NCBI GenBank assembly: GCA_016869595.1 | Contig: VGDT01000010.1 | Span: 1-64,000 of the forward strand | Origin: Alphaproteobacteria bacterium | GTDB taxonomy: Bacteria; Pseudomonadota; Alphaproteobacteria; Rhizobiales; Beijerinckiaceae | DNA length: 64,000 nucleotides | Reading direction: 5' to 3' | In this document: in pieces, positions 45,027 to 52,359 of the stretch | Layout: each line of letters opens with the position of its first letter | How positions within the stretch are numbered: the stretch's first letter is position 1 | Position numbers and translations under genes: made by a program | Notes under the pieces: model-generated | What the model saw: the letters and a program-made list of their open reading frames with translations, nothing else | Told to the model about the DNA's origin: nothing | Databases searched by the model: none

Positions 45027-46301
45027 ATGTCCCAAGACCATCGCCAGCTTTTGCGCGCCATGTTTGACGCCGCCGTCGGCGCCGCGTCGCCTGCGGTGTG
45101 CCTGCCGCCGCATCTTGCGAAGATCGCGCCGCCGAAGGGCCGCACGATCGTCGTCGGCGCCGGCAAGGCAGCGGCCTCCATGGCCGCGGCGGTGGAAGCA
45201 CATTGGAGCGGTCCGCTCGAAGGGCTTGTCGTGACGCGCTACGAGCACGGCGCGCCAACGAAACATATCGAGGTCATCGAAGCCTCGCATCCTGTGCCGG
45301 ACGCCGCCGGACGCGAAGCGGCCAAGCGCATTTTGCAGAGAGTGCAGGGGCTTTCCGAAGACGACCTCGTTCTCGCGCTGATCTCCGGCGGCGGCTCGGC
45401 GCTGATGGCGCTGCCTGCCGAGGGCGTGACGCTCGAAGAAAAGCAGGCGGTGAACAAGGCGCTGTTGAAGAGCGGCGCAAACATCTCCGAGATGAATTGC
45501 GTGCGCAAGCATCTCTCGGCCATCAAGGGCGGGCGCCTCGCCCGCGCGGCGGCGCCGGCGCGCGTCGTGGCTCTGATGATTTCCGACGTGCCGAACGACG
45601 ATCTTTCAGTGATCGCCTCCGGCCCAACGGTTCCCGATCCGACGACCCGCCAAGACGCGCTGGCCGTCATCGCCAAATATAAGATCGATGCGCCGGCCGC
45701 GGTGCTCGCGCATCTGCAAAAGCCAGAATGCGAAACGCCGAAGCCCGGCGACGCCATTTTCAACAAGGTTCAGAACATTCTCATCGCCACGCCGCAAGGC
45801 TCGCTTGACGCGGCGGCGGCGGTAGCAAAATCGGCGGGATTTACGCCCTGTATTCTCGGCGATCTTGAAGGCGAGTCGCGCGATGTGGCGCTCGTGCATG
45901 CTGGCATAGCGAAGCAGATCGCGATCCATGGCCAACCTTTCCAGCCGCCGGTCGCGATCATCTCCGGCGGCGAGACGACCGTCACCGTGCGTGGCAAGGG
46001 ACGCGGCGGACGCGACGCCGAATTTCTGCTGGGGCTGACCCTCGCGCTCGAAGGCTTTGGCGGCATATCGGCGATCGCTTGCGACACCGACGGCATCGAC
46101 GGCAGCGAGGACAACGCCGGCGCAATCATGACGCCGGATTCCTTCGAGCGGGCGAAAAAGGCCGGCGTCGATCTAAAAGCTCTCTTCGCCAACAACGACG
46201 CCTATACGGCTTTCGAGAAGCTCGGCGATCTCGTCGTGACCAAGCCGACGCGCACAAACGTCAATGACTTCCGCGCGATACTTGTGCCGAAGCGGGTGTA
46301 A
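45027..46301 (+). CDS. gckA: glycerate 2-kinase
   Basis: Phosphorylates D-glycerate to 2-phosphoglycerate, returning carbon toward PEP. The 424-residue protein is of the MOFRL/GckA family. The N-terminal domain has IVVGAGKAAASMAAAVE, VIEASHPVPDAAGREAAK, LVLALISGGGSALMALPAEGV and KHLSAIKGGRLA. The C-terminal MOFRL domain has AIISGGETTVTVRGKGRGGRDAEFLL and ACDTDGIDGSEDNAGA. The ORF-track N-terminus is read through the intergenic repeat; ATG 45027 is the start supported by homology. It is the last gene of the cluster and abuts the convergent brnA-like gene. Confidence 0.95.
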   Translation: MSQDHRQLLRAMFDAAVGAASPAVCLPPHLAKIAPPKGRTIVVGAGKAAASMAAAVEAHWSGPLEGLVVTRYEHGAPTKHIEVIEASHPVPDAAGREAAKRILQRVQGLSEDDLVLALISGGGSALMALPAEGVTLEEKQAVNKALLKSGANISEMNCVRKHLSAIKGGRLARAAAPARVVALMISDVPNDDLSVIASGPTVPDPTTRQDALAVIAKYKIDAPAAVLAHLQKPECETPKPGDAIFNKVQNILIATPQGSLDAAAAVAKSAGFTPCILGDLEGESRDVALVHAGIAKQIAIHGQPFQPPVAIISGGETTVTVRGKGRGGRDAEFLLGLTLALEGFGGISAIACDTDGIDGSEDNAGAIMTPDSFERAKKAGVDLKALFANNDAYTAFEKLGDLVVTKPTRTNVNDFRAILVPKRV

Positions 46302-46559
46302 TCAGCGAACCTTCTCGGCGAGCCAAATTTTAATGAGCGACTGATAGGGAACGTCGCGCTTATTGGCTGCGATCTTGATTTGCTCGAGTAGACTGACCGG
46401 AAGCCGCAAAGAAATAGATGTCGTCGAAGGTTTGAGATTGGGCATCCGAACGCGCTTGGCCTTGCTCCAGTCGACGTGTTCTGCCGAGTCGTGACTTTCC
46501 CAATAGGCGCGTTCCTCTGCTTCAGTTGCGAAGGTCGGCGGAGGCTTAATCTTGCTCAT
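46302..46559 (-). CDS. BrnA-type (CopG/RHH) antitoxin
   Basis: An 85-residue antitoxin. The N-terminal segment TFATEAEERAYWESHDSAEHVDWSKAKRV is typical of antitoxins that partner BrnT toxins. The C-terminal ribbon-helix-helix TSISLRLPVSLLEQIKIAANKRDVPYQSLIKIWLAEK is the DNA-binding part. It overlaps the toxin gene by 14 bp, with toxin first, the usual brnT-brnA order. It ends exactly where gckA ends on the other strand (46301/46302). It is expected to neutralise the toxin and repress the operon through the palindrome at 46850-46868. Confidence 0.9.
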   Translation of the reverse strand: MSKIKPPPTFATEAEERAYWESHDSAEHVDWSKAKRVRMPNLKPSTTSISLRLPVSLLEQIKIAANKRDVPYQSLIKIWLAEKVR

Positions 46560-46845
46560 AGCGTTGTCGTTCCTTACGACTCATGTCGCGCGCGGAGATG
46601 ATTCGAATGCGCGTCCCGTTTGAGCGCAGCGTGAATGTGACATGCAGCAATCGGGATGCGTCCGTCCGGCCGAGAGCGTGATAGCGCGGCTCCCTCTCGT
46701 TATGGGCCAAGTCGTCCGTCATGATCAGCGGATCATTGACGAAAATCTGCTCGGCCTCCGCTTGGCTCACGCCGTGCTTTTCAAGGCTCTTGCGCTCGTT
46801 GCCATGATCCCATTCGAACCCGACGACATGCTCGAAATTGACCAT
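46546..46845 (-). CDS. brnT: BrnT family ribonuclease toxin
   Basis: A 99-residue BrnT toxin of the RelE-like fold, an RNase in characterised members. It shows the family pattern FEWDHGNERKSLEKHGVSQAEAEQIF near the N-terminus (WDxxKxxxNxxKHGVsF type), DDLAHNEREPRYHALGRTD and the C-terminal IRIISARDMSRKERQRYEQ, which corresponds to the RxISAR..s..E motif with the catalytic Arg residues. It is the first gene of the minus-strand toxin-antitoxin pair. Confidence 0.93.
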   Translation of the reverse strand: MVNFEHVVGFEWDHGNERKSLEKHGVSQAEAEQIFVNDPLIMTDDLAHNEREPRYHALGRTDASRLLHVTFTLRSNGTRIRIISARDMSRKERQRYEQD

Positions 46846-46849
46846 TTGT

Positions 46850-46868
46850 GTATATTTCCATAATATAC
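46850..46868. promoter_or_regulatory. palindromic operator candidate upstream of brnTA
   Basis: GTATATT (46850-46856) and AATATAC (46862-46868) form a perfect 7-bp inverted repeat with a 5-nt spacer, 4 bp upstream of the brnT ATG (46845). The AT-rich block stands out in a GC-rich genome. The position and symmetry suit binding by the RHH antitoxin dimer and may include the -10 region. Confidence 0.65.
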
Positions 46869-46934
46869 AGCAAAGTCAATAAAGCGAACATGCGGAGTGT
46901 TGCGCCAGTCGCGCGACCCGCCTAAAGGAACGCC

Positions 46935-47786
46935 ATGAACAAGCCTGTAGGCCCGCAAACTTATGATCCGCGCGGCGCGGCGGCGATGTTTGAACGCTAT
47001 CGTCGCGACGATTCGCCAAAGCCGAAGCAGTGGAACGATACGCTCGACCTTATTCTTGCGCATCGTTCGCATCGAAATTTCCTGCGTGAGCCGCTGCCCG
47101 AAGGCGCGTTGGAGATCATTGTCGCCGCCGCGCAGTCGGCGTCGACATCGTCGAATCTGCAGGTCTGGAGCGTTGTCGCCGTAGAGGATGAAGCGCGCAA
47201 GGCGCGTCTCGCCGATCTCGCTGGCGGTCAAAAGCACATCCATAACGCGCCGTTGTTTCTCGTCTGGCTATGCGATCTCGCTCGGCTCGAGAATCTTGGG
47301 CGCGATAAGGGTCGAGATGCGGCAGGATTATCTTACTTCGAGATGTTTCTAACCGGCGCGGTCGACGCCGCACTGGCTGCGCAGAACGCCGTCACGGCGC
47401 TCGAATCGATTGGGTTGGGCTGCTGCTATATCGGCGCCATGCGCAACAAGCCGGAAGAGGTCGCCAAGGAATTGAACCTGCCGCCGAACGTCTTCGCGGT
47501 TTTTGGCATGGCCATCGGCGTTCCAGATCCCGCCGCCAACGCGGCCGTCAAACCTCGCCTTGGACAAGGCGCCGTGCTTCATCGCGAGCAATATGAATGG
47601 GGCGATGCGCAGCGCGAGGCGATCGAAACGCTCGATGCGAAGTTCAAGGAATTCCAGAAAGAGCAAGGCCTGCCGGATCAGGGATGGATTCGCCAGGCGC
47701 TGTCGCGCGTGCGTGGACCGGAGGCGCTGAGCGGACGCGACCGCATTCGCGAAGCGCTGACCGTGTTGGGCTTCGGTCTCAAGTGA
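46935..47786 (+). CDS. nitroreductase family protein (NfsA-like oxidoreductase)
   Basis: FMN-dependent NAD(P)H oxidoreductase of 283 residues. The N-terminal LDLILAHRSHRNFLREPLPEGALEIIVAAAQSASTSSNLQVWSVVAVED gives the FMN-binding R-S-x-R and SSN motifs of the NfsA/FRP group. GAVDAALAAQNAVTALESIGLGCCYIGAMRNKPEEVA is the second FMN-binding block. The C-terminal extension fits the NfsA class. Physiological substrate unknown; quinones, nitroaromatics or flavins are typical. A methyltransferase gene follows closely. Confidence 0.9.
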   Translation: MNKPVGPQTYDPRGAAAMFERYRRDDSPKPKQWNDTLDLILAHRSHRNFLREPLPEGALEIIVAAAQSASTSSNLQVWSVVAVEDEARKARLADLAGGQKHIHNAPLFLVWLCDLARLENLGRDKGRDAAGLSYFEMFLTGAVDAALAAQNAVTALESIGLGCCYIGAMRNKPEEVAKELNLPPNVFAVFGMAIGVPDPAANAAVKPRLGQGAVLHREQYEWGDAQREAIETLDAKFKEFQKEQGLPDQGWIRQALSRVRGPEALSGRDRIREALTVLGFGLK

Positions 47787-47811
47787 AGTGACGACGAAAA
47801 GGGCTGGCTTT

Positions 47812-48519
47812 ATGGACGCGCAAGTAACGAACGCGTATTCAGGCGAAATTTTCGATCTTTGGGACACCTATAAGAAAGTCGTCGTCAAGGATTTCATGTT
47901 TCATGCCGCGCTCAGCGAAGAGGTCGAGCGCGCTTTGCGCGCGCGCTTCCAGGGCGGCGACTTTTCCCTGCTCGATCTCGGTTGTGGCGATGCGTATGTC
48001 TTTGCGCCAATTCTGCGCCGCATCCCTCCGGCAAGCTACAAAGGCGTCGACCTTTCTGACACGGCGCTCGGCCTCGCCGCAGAGAATTTGCAGTCTCTAC
48101 CGTGTCCGGTGCAGCTCGCGCATAGCGACATACTGTCGGCTCTTTCCGGCGGGGCCACTTACGACGTGATACATAGCAGTTTTGTTCTGCATCACCTGGC
48201 GACCGAGGACAAAGCGGAGTTCTTCCGCCGCGCATCTCGGGCGCTTGCGCCCGGCGGCTTCCTCTTGCTGGTCGACACGATGCGCCAGGAAGATGAAACC
48301 CGCGGAGACTATCTGAAGCATTATTTCGATTGGATCGAGAAGGACTGGGCCGGACTTTCGCGCGCCGAAAAGGACGCGATCTTCGAACATATTTCGACCA
48401 GCGACTACCCGGAGCCATTGTCGCTTCTGGAGCAACAGGCGCGGGCGGCGGGTCTTAAGCGCTTGCCAGGCGATGTCCCGCATCGCTGGCACCATCTCAT
48501 GCGCTTCGAGCGAGCCTAG
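47812..48519 (+). CDS. class I SAM-dependent methyltransferase
   Basis: A 235-residue Rossmann-type methyltransferase. Motif I is LLDLGCGDAYVFAP, motif II-like is YKGVDLSDTALGLAAENL, followed by VQLAHSDILSAL, DVIHSSFVLHHL (motif IV/post region) and LAPGGFLLLVDTMR. The ORF track starts at GTG 47788, which has no Shine-Dalgarno. ATG 47812 has AAAAGGG 8 nt upstream and is preferred. The substrate cannot be deduced. Its stop is 3 bp before the MFS transporter start, so nitroreductase, methyltransferase and transporter look like one operon. Confidence 0.87.
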   Translation: MDAQVTNAYSGEIFDLWDTYKKVVVKDFMFHAALSEEVERALRARFQGGDFSLLDLGCGDAYVFAPILRRIPPASYKGVDLSDTALGLAAENLQSLPCPVQLAHSDILSALSGGATYDVIHSSFVLHHLATEDKAEFFRRASRALAPGGFLLLVDTMRQEDETRGDYLKHYFDWIEKDWAGLSRAEKDAIFEHISTSDYPEPLSLLEQQARAAGLKRLPGDVPHRWHHLMRFERA

Positions 48520-48522
48520 AAC

Positions 48523-49851
48523 ATGTCGGAAGCGGCGGTCGCGGCCGCCCCCAAGCCGCGCGCGCCGCGCGAATTCGTTGACCCCGACCGCGTCGTCGCC
48601 AAGGCGGTGCGGCGACTGATCCCGTTTCTCGTTACGGGCTTTATCGTCGCCTATCTTGATCGCGTAAACATCGGTTTCGCGGCGCTGACGATGAATAGCG
48701 AACTCGGTTTCACGCCGGAATTCTTTGGCTGGGGCGCCGGCGTCTTCTTTATCGGCTATTGCCTGTTCGAAGCGCCGAGCAATTACATCATGCATCGCGT
48801 CGGCGCGCGCATGTGGATCGCGCGCATCATGGTGAGTTGGGGCATCGTTTCGGCGCTCACCGCCTTCATCTGGAACGAGGCCAGCTTCGTTGTATTGCGT
48901 CTGCTGCTCGGCGTGATGGAAGCGGGTTTTGCGCCGGGCGTCATCCTCTATCTCACCTACTGGATCCCCGCCGCGCAACGCGCGCGCGTTCTCGCCGGCT
49001 TCCTCATTGCAGTTCCGGTGTCGAGCGCGATCGGTTCGCCGATCTCCGGGCTCATTCTCGCGGTAATGGATGGCGTCGGCGGAATCAGCGGCTGGCGCTG
49101 GCTATTCCTGATGGAGGCGTTGCCGTCCATCATTCTCGGGATCGTCTGCTTCTTCTATCTGCCCGACGGTCCACAGTCGGCGAAATGGCTGACGTCCGGC
49201 GAAAAGGCCTCTCTGCGCGCGGCGCTTGAGAACGACGCAGGGCAAGACCACGGCGACCACTGGCGCGCGCTCAAGGATATGCGCGTGCTTATTCTCGGCG
49301 TCGCCTATTTCGGGATCGTCATCGCGCTCTACGGCCTGAGTTTCTGGCTCCCGCAAATCATCAAATCCTTCGGATTTGGAGTCGTCGCAACAAGCTTGCT
49401 GGCGTCAATTCCCTATGTCTGCAGCGCGCTCGCGATGTGGGCGTGGAGCCGCAGCTCCGATCGCCGGCGCGAGACCGTCGGTCACACGGCGCTCGCCGGA
49501 GTGCTCGGCTCTATGGGATTGGCATGCGCCGCCTATGCGCCGACGCCATTGCTGTCGATGATCGCGCTGTCCGTCGCAGCCGTCGGCGCGATCGCGGCGT
49601 TGCCGACCTTCTGGAGCTTCACGACGCTGGCTCTCGGATCAGGCGACGTAGTGATCGGCGTCGCGGTGATCAATTCCATCGGCAACATCTCGGGTTTTGC
49701 TGGGCCTTACCTCGTCGGCCTCATCAAAGGCGCCACCGGCGAGTTTTCCGACGCGCTGCTTGCGCTCGCCCTGGGGCCGCTGGTCACCGCGCTCCTGCTT
49801 TTGCGGGCGCGGCGTTCAGCGAATAATAAATGTCGAGCGCGCGGCGTTTGA
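48523..49851 (+). CDS. MFS transporter, anion:cation symporter (ACS) family
   Basis: A 442-residue membrane protein with 12 predicted helices. The N-terminus has RLIPFLVTGFIVAYLDRVNIGFAALTM, the ACS family signature (YLDRVNIGFA). FIGYCLFEAPSNYIMHRVGARMWIARIMVSWG is the family motif around helix 2-3, and LLGVMEAGFAPGVILYLTYWIP around helix 4. ACS members take up organic anions such as phthalate, hydroxyphenylacetate, tartrate or allantoate; the substrate here is unknown. Its 3' end overlaps the convergent VOC gene by 68 bp. Confidence 0.9.
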   Translation: MSEAAVAAAPKPRAPREFVDPDRVVAKAVRRLIPFLVTGFIVAYLDRVNIGFAALTMNSELGFTPEFFGWGAGVFFIGYCLFEAPSNYIMHRVGARMWIARIMVSWGIVSALTAFIWNEASFVVLRLLLGVMEAGFAPGVILYLTYWIPAAQRARVLAGFLIAVPVSSAIGSPISGLILAVMDGVGGISGWRWLFLMEALPSIILGIVCFFYLPDGPQSAKWLTSGEKASLRAALENDAGQDHGDHWRALKDMRVLILGVAYFGIVIALYGLSFWLPQIIKSFGFGVVATSLLASIPYVCSALAMWAWSRSSDRRRETVGHTALAGVLGSMGLACAAYAPTPLLSMIALSVAAVGAIAALPTFWSFTTLALGSGDVVIGVAVINSIGNISGFAGPYLVGLIKGATGEFSDALLALALGPLVTALLLLRARRSANNKCRARGV

Positions 49852-50278
49852 GCTCGTCGACAGAGATCTCTTCCTTGCGCGCCGAGAACACCCAGACATG
49901 CCCGAAGGGATCGCGCACCGTTCCGCTGCGATCGCCGTAGAACATATTTTGCGGCCCGCAGACCTTGGTCGCGCCGGCTTCGATCGCTTTGATAAAGATC
50001 GAATCTACGTCGGCCACATAGATATTCAGGCTAACTGACGAACCGCCGAGCGCTCTCGGCGGCGCCAACCCACCCTCTTCATAAACATCGGCGAGCATGA
50101 CGATCGAATCGCCGATCATGATCTCGGCATGAGCAATGAGGCCATTGGGAAGTTCAACGCGCACGCGCTCCTTGGCGCCGAATGCGCTTTTATAATAGTC
50201 GAGCGCCCTCGCCGCGCCGGCGATGCAGAGATAGGGCGTAACTTTGGCGTAAGGCGCCGGAACCGATTTGTCGGCCAT
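49784..50278 (-). CDS. VOC family protein (PhnB-like glyoxalase fold)
   Basis: A 164-residue protein with a duplicated beta-alpha-beta-beta-beta unit. It has KVTPYLCIAGAARALDYYKSAFGAKERVRVELPNGLIAHAEIMIGDSIVMLAD in the N-terminal half. VSLNIYVADVDSIFIKAIEAGATKV and YGDRSGTVRDPFGHVWVFSARKEEIS follow in the C-terminal half. The GDRxGxxxDPFGHxW pattern is that of PhnB/YdcE-type VOC proteins, which often lack the full metal site. No function can be named. The last 68 bp overlap the 3' end of the MFS gene on the opposite strand. Confidence 0.9.
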   Translation of the reverse strand: MADKSVPAPYAKVTPYLCIAGAARALDYYKSAFGAKERVRVELPNGLIAHAEIMIGDSIVMLADVYEEGGLAPPRALGGSSVSLNIYVADVDSIFIKAIEAGATKVCGPQNMFYGDRSGTVRDPFGHVWVFSARKEEISVDELKRRALDIYYSLNAAPAKAGAR

Positions 50279-50336
50279 GTTTCGTCCCTCCCTCTGCAGT
50301 TAGATATCGCGCTCAGGCTTAAGGCAAGAGGCGGAT

Positions 50337-52148
50337 CTACCCTTCGATCGCTTCGCGCTTGATCTCCAGCTCCAGCCATTGCTCTTCGGCCGCCGCAAGT
50401 TCCGACTCCACCGCCGCGAAGGTCTCGCTCGTCTTCGCAAATTTCGGCGGGTCTTTCGTGTAAAGCTCGGGGTCGTCGAGCAATCGCTGCAGCTTCGCGC
50501 ATTTTTCCCGTAGTTCATCGATCTTGCCGGGCAGTGTCGCGAGCGCATGCTGCTCCTTGAAGGAGAGTTTCTGTTTCGTCGCCGCCTTTTCGCGCGGCGC
50601 TGGCTTTTCTTTCGTCTCCCGCGCCGCCGCGGCGGTCGCGCTCCGCGCGTCAACGCCCTTGCCGCGCTGCGCCACCATGTCGCTATAGCCGCCTGCATAT
50701 TCGATCCAGCGGCCGTTGCCCTCGCTCATCAACACGCTCGACGCGACGCGATCGAGAAAGTCGCGATCATGGCTGACGACGATCAGCGTGCCGGGATAGT
50801 CGGCGAGCAATTCTTCCAGCAGATCGAGCGTTTCGAGATCGAGGTCGTTCGTCGGTTCGTCGAGCACGAGAAGATTGGACGGCTTCGCCAGCGCACGCGC
50901 AAGCATCAGGCGTCCACGCTCGCCGCCAGACAGTCTGCCGATGGGCGTGCGCGCCTGTTCCGGCTTGAACAGAAAGTCTTTCATATAGCCGACGACATGA
51001 CGCCGCTCGCCATTGATTTCGATCGTGTCCGAGCCGCCGCCGGTCAGCGCGTCCTGCAAGGTCGTTTCCGGATCGAGACTCGCGCGGCTTTGCTCGAGGG
51101 TCGCCATTTCGAGATTGGCGCCCAACCGCACTTTGCCGTGATCGGGCGCGCGCGCGCCTATCAAAAGATTCACGAGCGTGGTTTTGCCGGCGCCGTTCGC
51201 CCCGACGACGCCGAGGCGATCGCCGCGCAGAATGCGCGTCGTGAAATTCTCGACGATGACGCGCGCGCCGTATGATTTGCCAATCTTGATCGCCTCGATA
51301 ACAAGCTTGCCGGAGAGCTGCGCTTCGCTTGCTTCGAGCTTCACGTCGCCCGTCGGCATCACGCGGTTGCGCCGCTCCGCCCGCAGATGATGCAGGCTCG
51401 CGAGTCGCTTCATATTGCGCTTGCGCCGACCGGAAACGCCGTGGCGAAGCCAATGTTCTTCGGCGACGATCTTGCGCGCCAATTTATGCTGTTGCTTTTC
51501 CTCTTCCTCCAATTCACGGTCGCGCCAGGCTTCGAACTCCTTGAAGCCGCGCGCCAGGTGGCGCGTGCGGCCGCGGTCGATCCACAGCGTTTCCCGCGTC
51601 AGATCCTGAAGAAAGCGGCGATCATGGCTGATGAGCACGAGCGCCGAGCGCAACCCCGCGAGCTTTTCTTCAAGCCACAGGATCGTCGGCAGATCGAGAT
51701 GGTTCGTGGGTTCGTCTAAAAGCAGAATGTCGGGTTCGGGCGCGAGAACGCGCGCGAGCGCCGCCCGCCGCGCTTCGCCGCCCGAAAGACGCGCGGGGTC
51801 TTCATCGCCTTGGAGCCCCAAATCATTGAGCAGCGTCCTGGCGACGTGGGGATCGTCGAGCGGGCCGAGCCCCGCTTCGACATAGGCGAGCGCCGTCGTG
51901 AAGTCCGAGAAATCCGGCTCCTGCGGCAGATAGCGCAGCGACGCGCCCGGCTGCAAAAAGCGCACGCCGCCGTCGGGTTCGATTTCGCCTGCGGCGATCT
52001 TGAGAAGCGTTGATTTGCCGGAGCCGTTGCGACCGACGACGCAGAGCCGCGCGCCCGGCGTGACCGAGAGATCGGCGCCCTCTAACAGCGGCTTGCCGCC
52101 GAGGGTCAGTGTTACGCCTTGCAGAGTGAGAAGGGGCGGCGGGGGCAT
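50337..52148 (-). CDS. uup: ABC-F family ATPase, Uup-like
   Basis: Soluble duplicated ABC ATPase of 603 residues with no membrane domain. The first nucleotide-binding domain has GRNGSGKSTLL and LSGGEARRAALA with LLLDEPTNHLDLP. The second has GANGAGKTTLV, LSGGERGRLMLA and LVLDEPTNDLDLETLDLLEE. The linker between the domains is the ABC-F type, and a C-terminal coiled-coil region (about residues 530-600, EQWLELEIKREAIEG) is as in Uup. ABC-F proteins act on ribosomes or structured nucleic acids. It is transcribed as a single gene. Confidence 0.93.
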   Translation of the reverse strand: MPPPPLLTLQGVTLTLGGKPLLEGADLSVTPGARLCVVGRNGSGKSTLLKIAAGEIEPDGGVRFLQPGASLRYLPQEPDFSDFTTALAYVEAGLGPLDDPHVARTLLNDLGLQGDEDPARLSGGEARRAALARVLAPEPDILLLDEPTNHLDLPTILWLEEKLAGLRSALVLISHDRRFLQDLTRETLWIDRGRTRHLARGFKEFEAWRDRELEEEEKQQHKLARKIVAEEHWLRHGVSGRRKRNMKRLASLHHLRAERRNRVMPTGDVKLEASEAQLSGKLVIEAIKIGKSYGARVIVENFTTRILRGDRLGVVGANGAGKTTLVNLLIGARAPDHGKVRLGANLEMATLEQSRASLDPETTLQDALTGGGSDTIEINGERRHVVGYMKDFLFKPEQARTPIGRLSGGERGRLMLARALAKPSNLLVLDEPTNDLDLETLDLLEELLADYPGTLIVVSHDRDFLDRVASSVLMSEGNGRWIEYAGGYSDMVAQRGKGVDARSATAAAARETKEKPAPREKAATKQKLSFKEQHALATLPGKIDELREKCAKLQRLLDDPELYTKDPPKFAKTSETFAAVESELAAAEEQWLELEIKREAIEG

Positions 52149-52359
52149 GGGAAGCTTAGCAGCGGCTTATGGACATGAGATAAGCTTTTCCACGCCGCCA
52201 GGCCGTTTGTCACCCCCGAGATTGATCGTTCGCCGCAGGCATGTTTTTCAGTACGAGGATGACTTGCCGACTGTGTCGCGCGAACTCGAAAAGCGCTTCA
52301 GCGCGGTGAGCGTCGAAACGATCGGCTGCGCCGCGTTGTTTTCGGCGAGCGTGAAGGAC

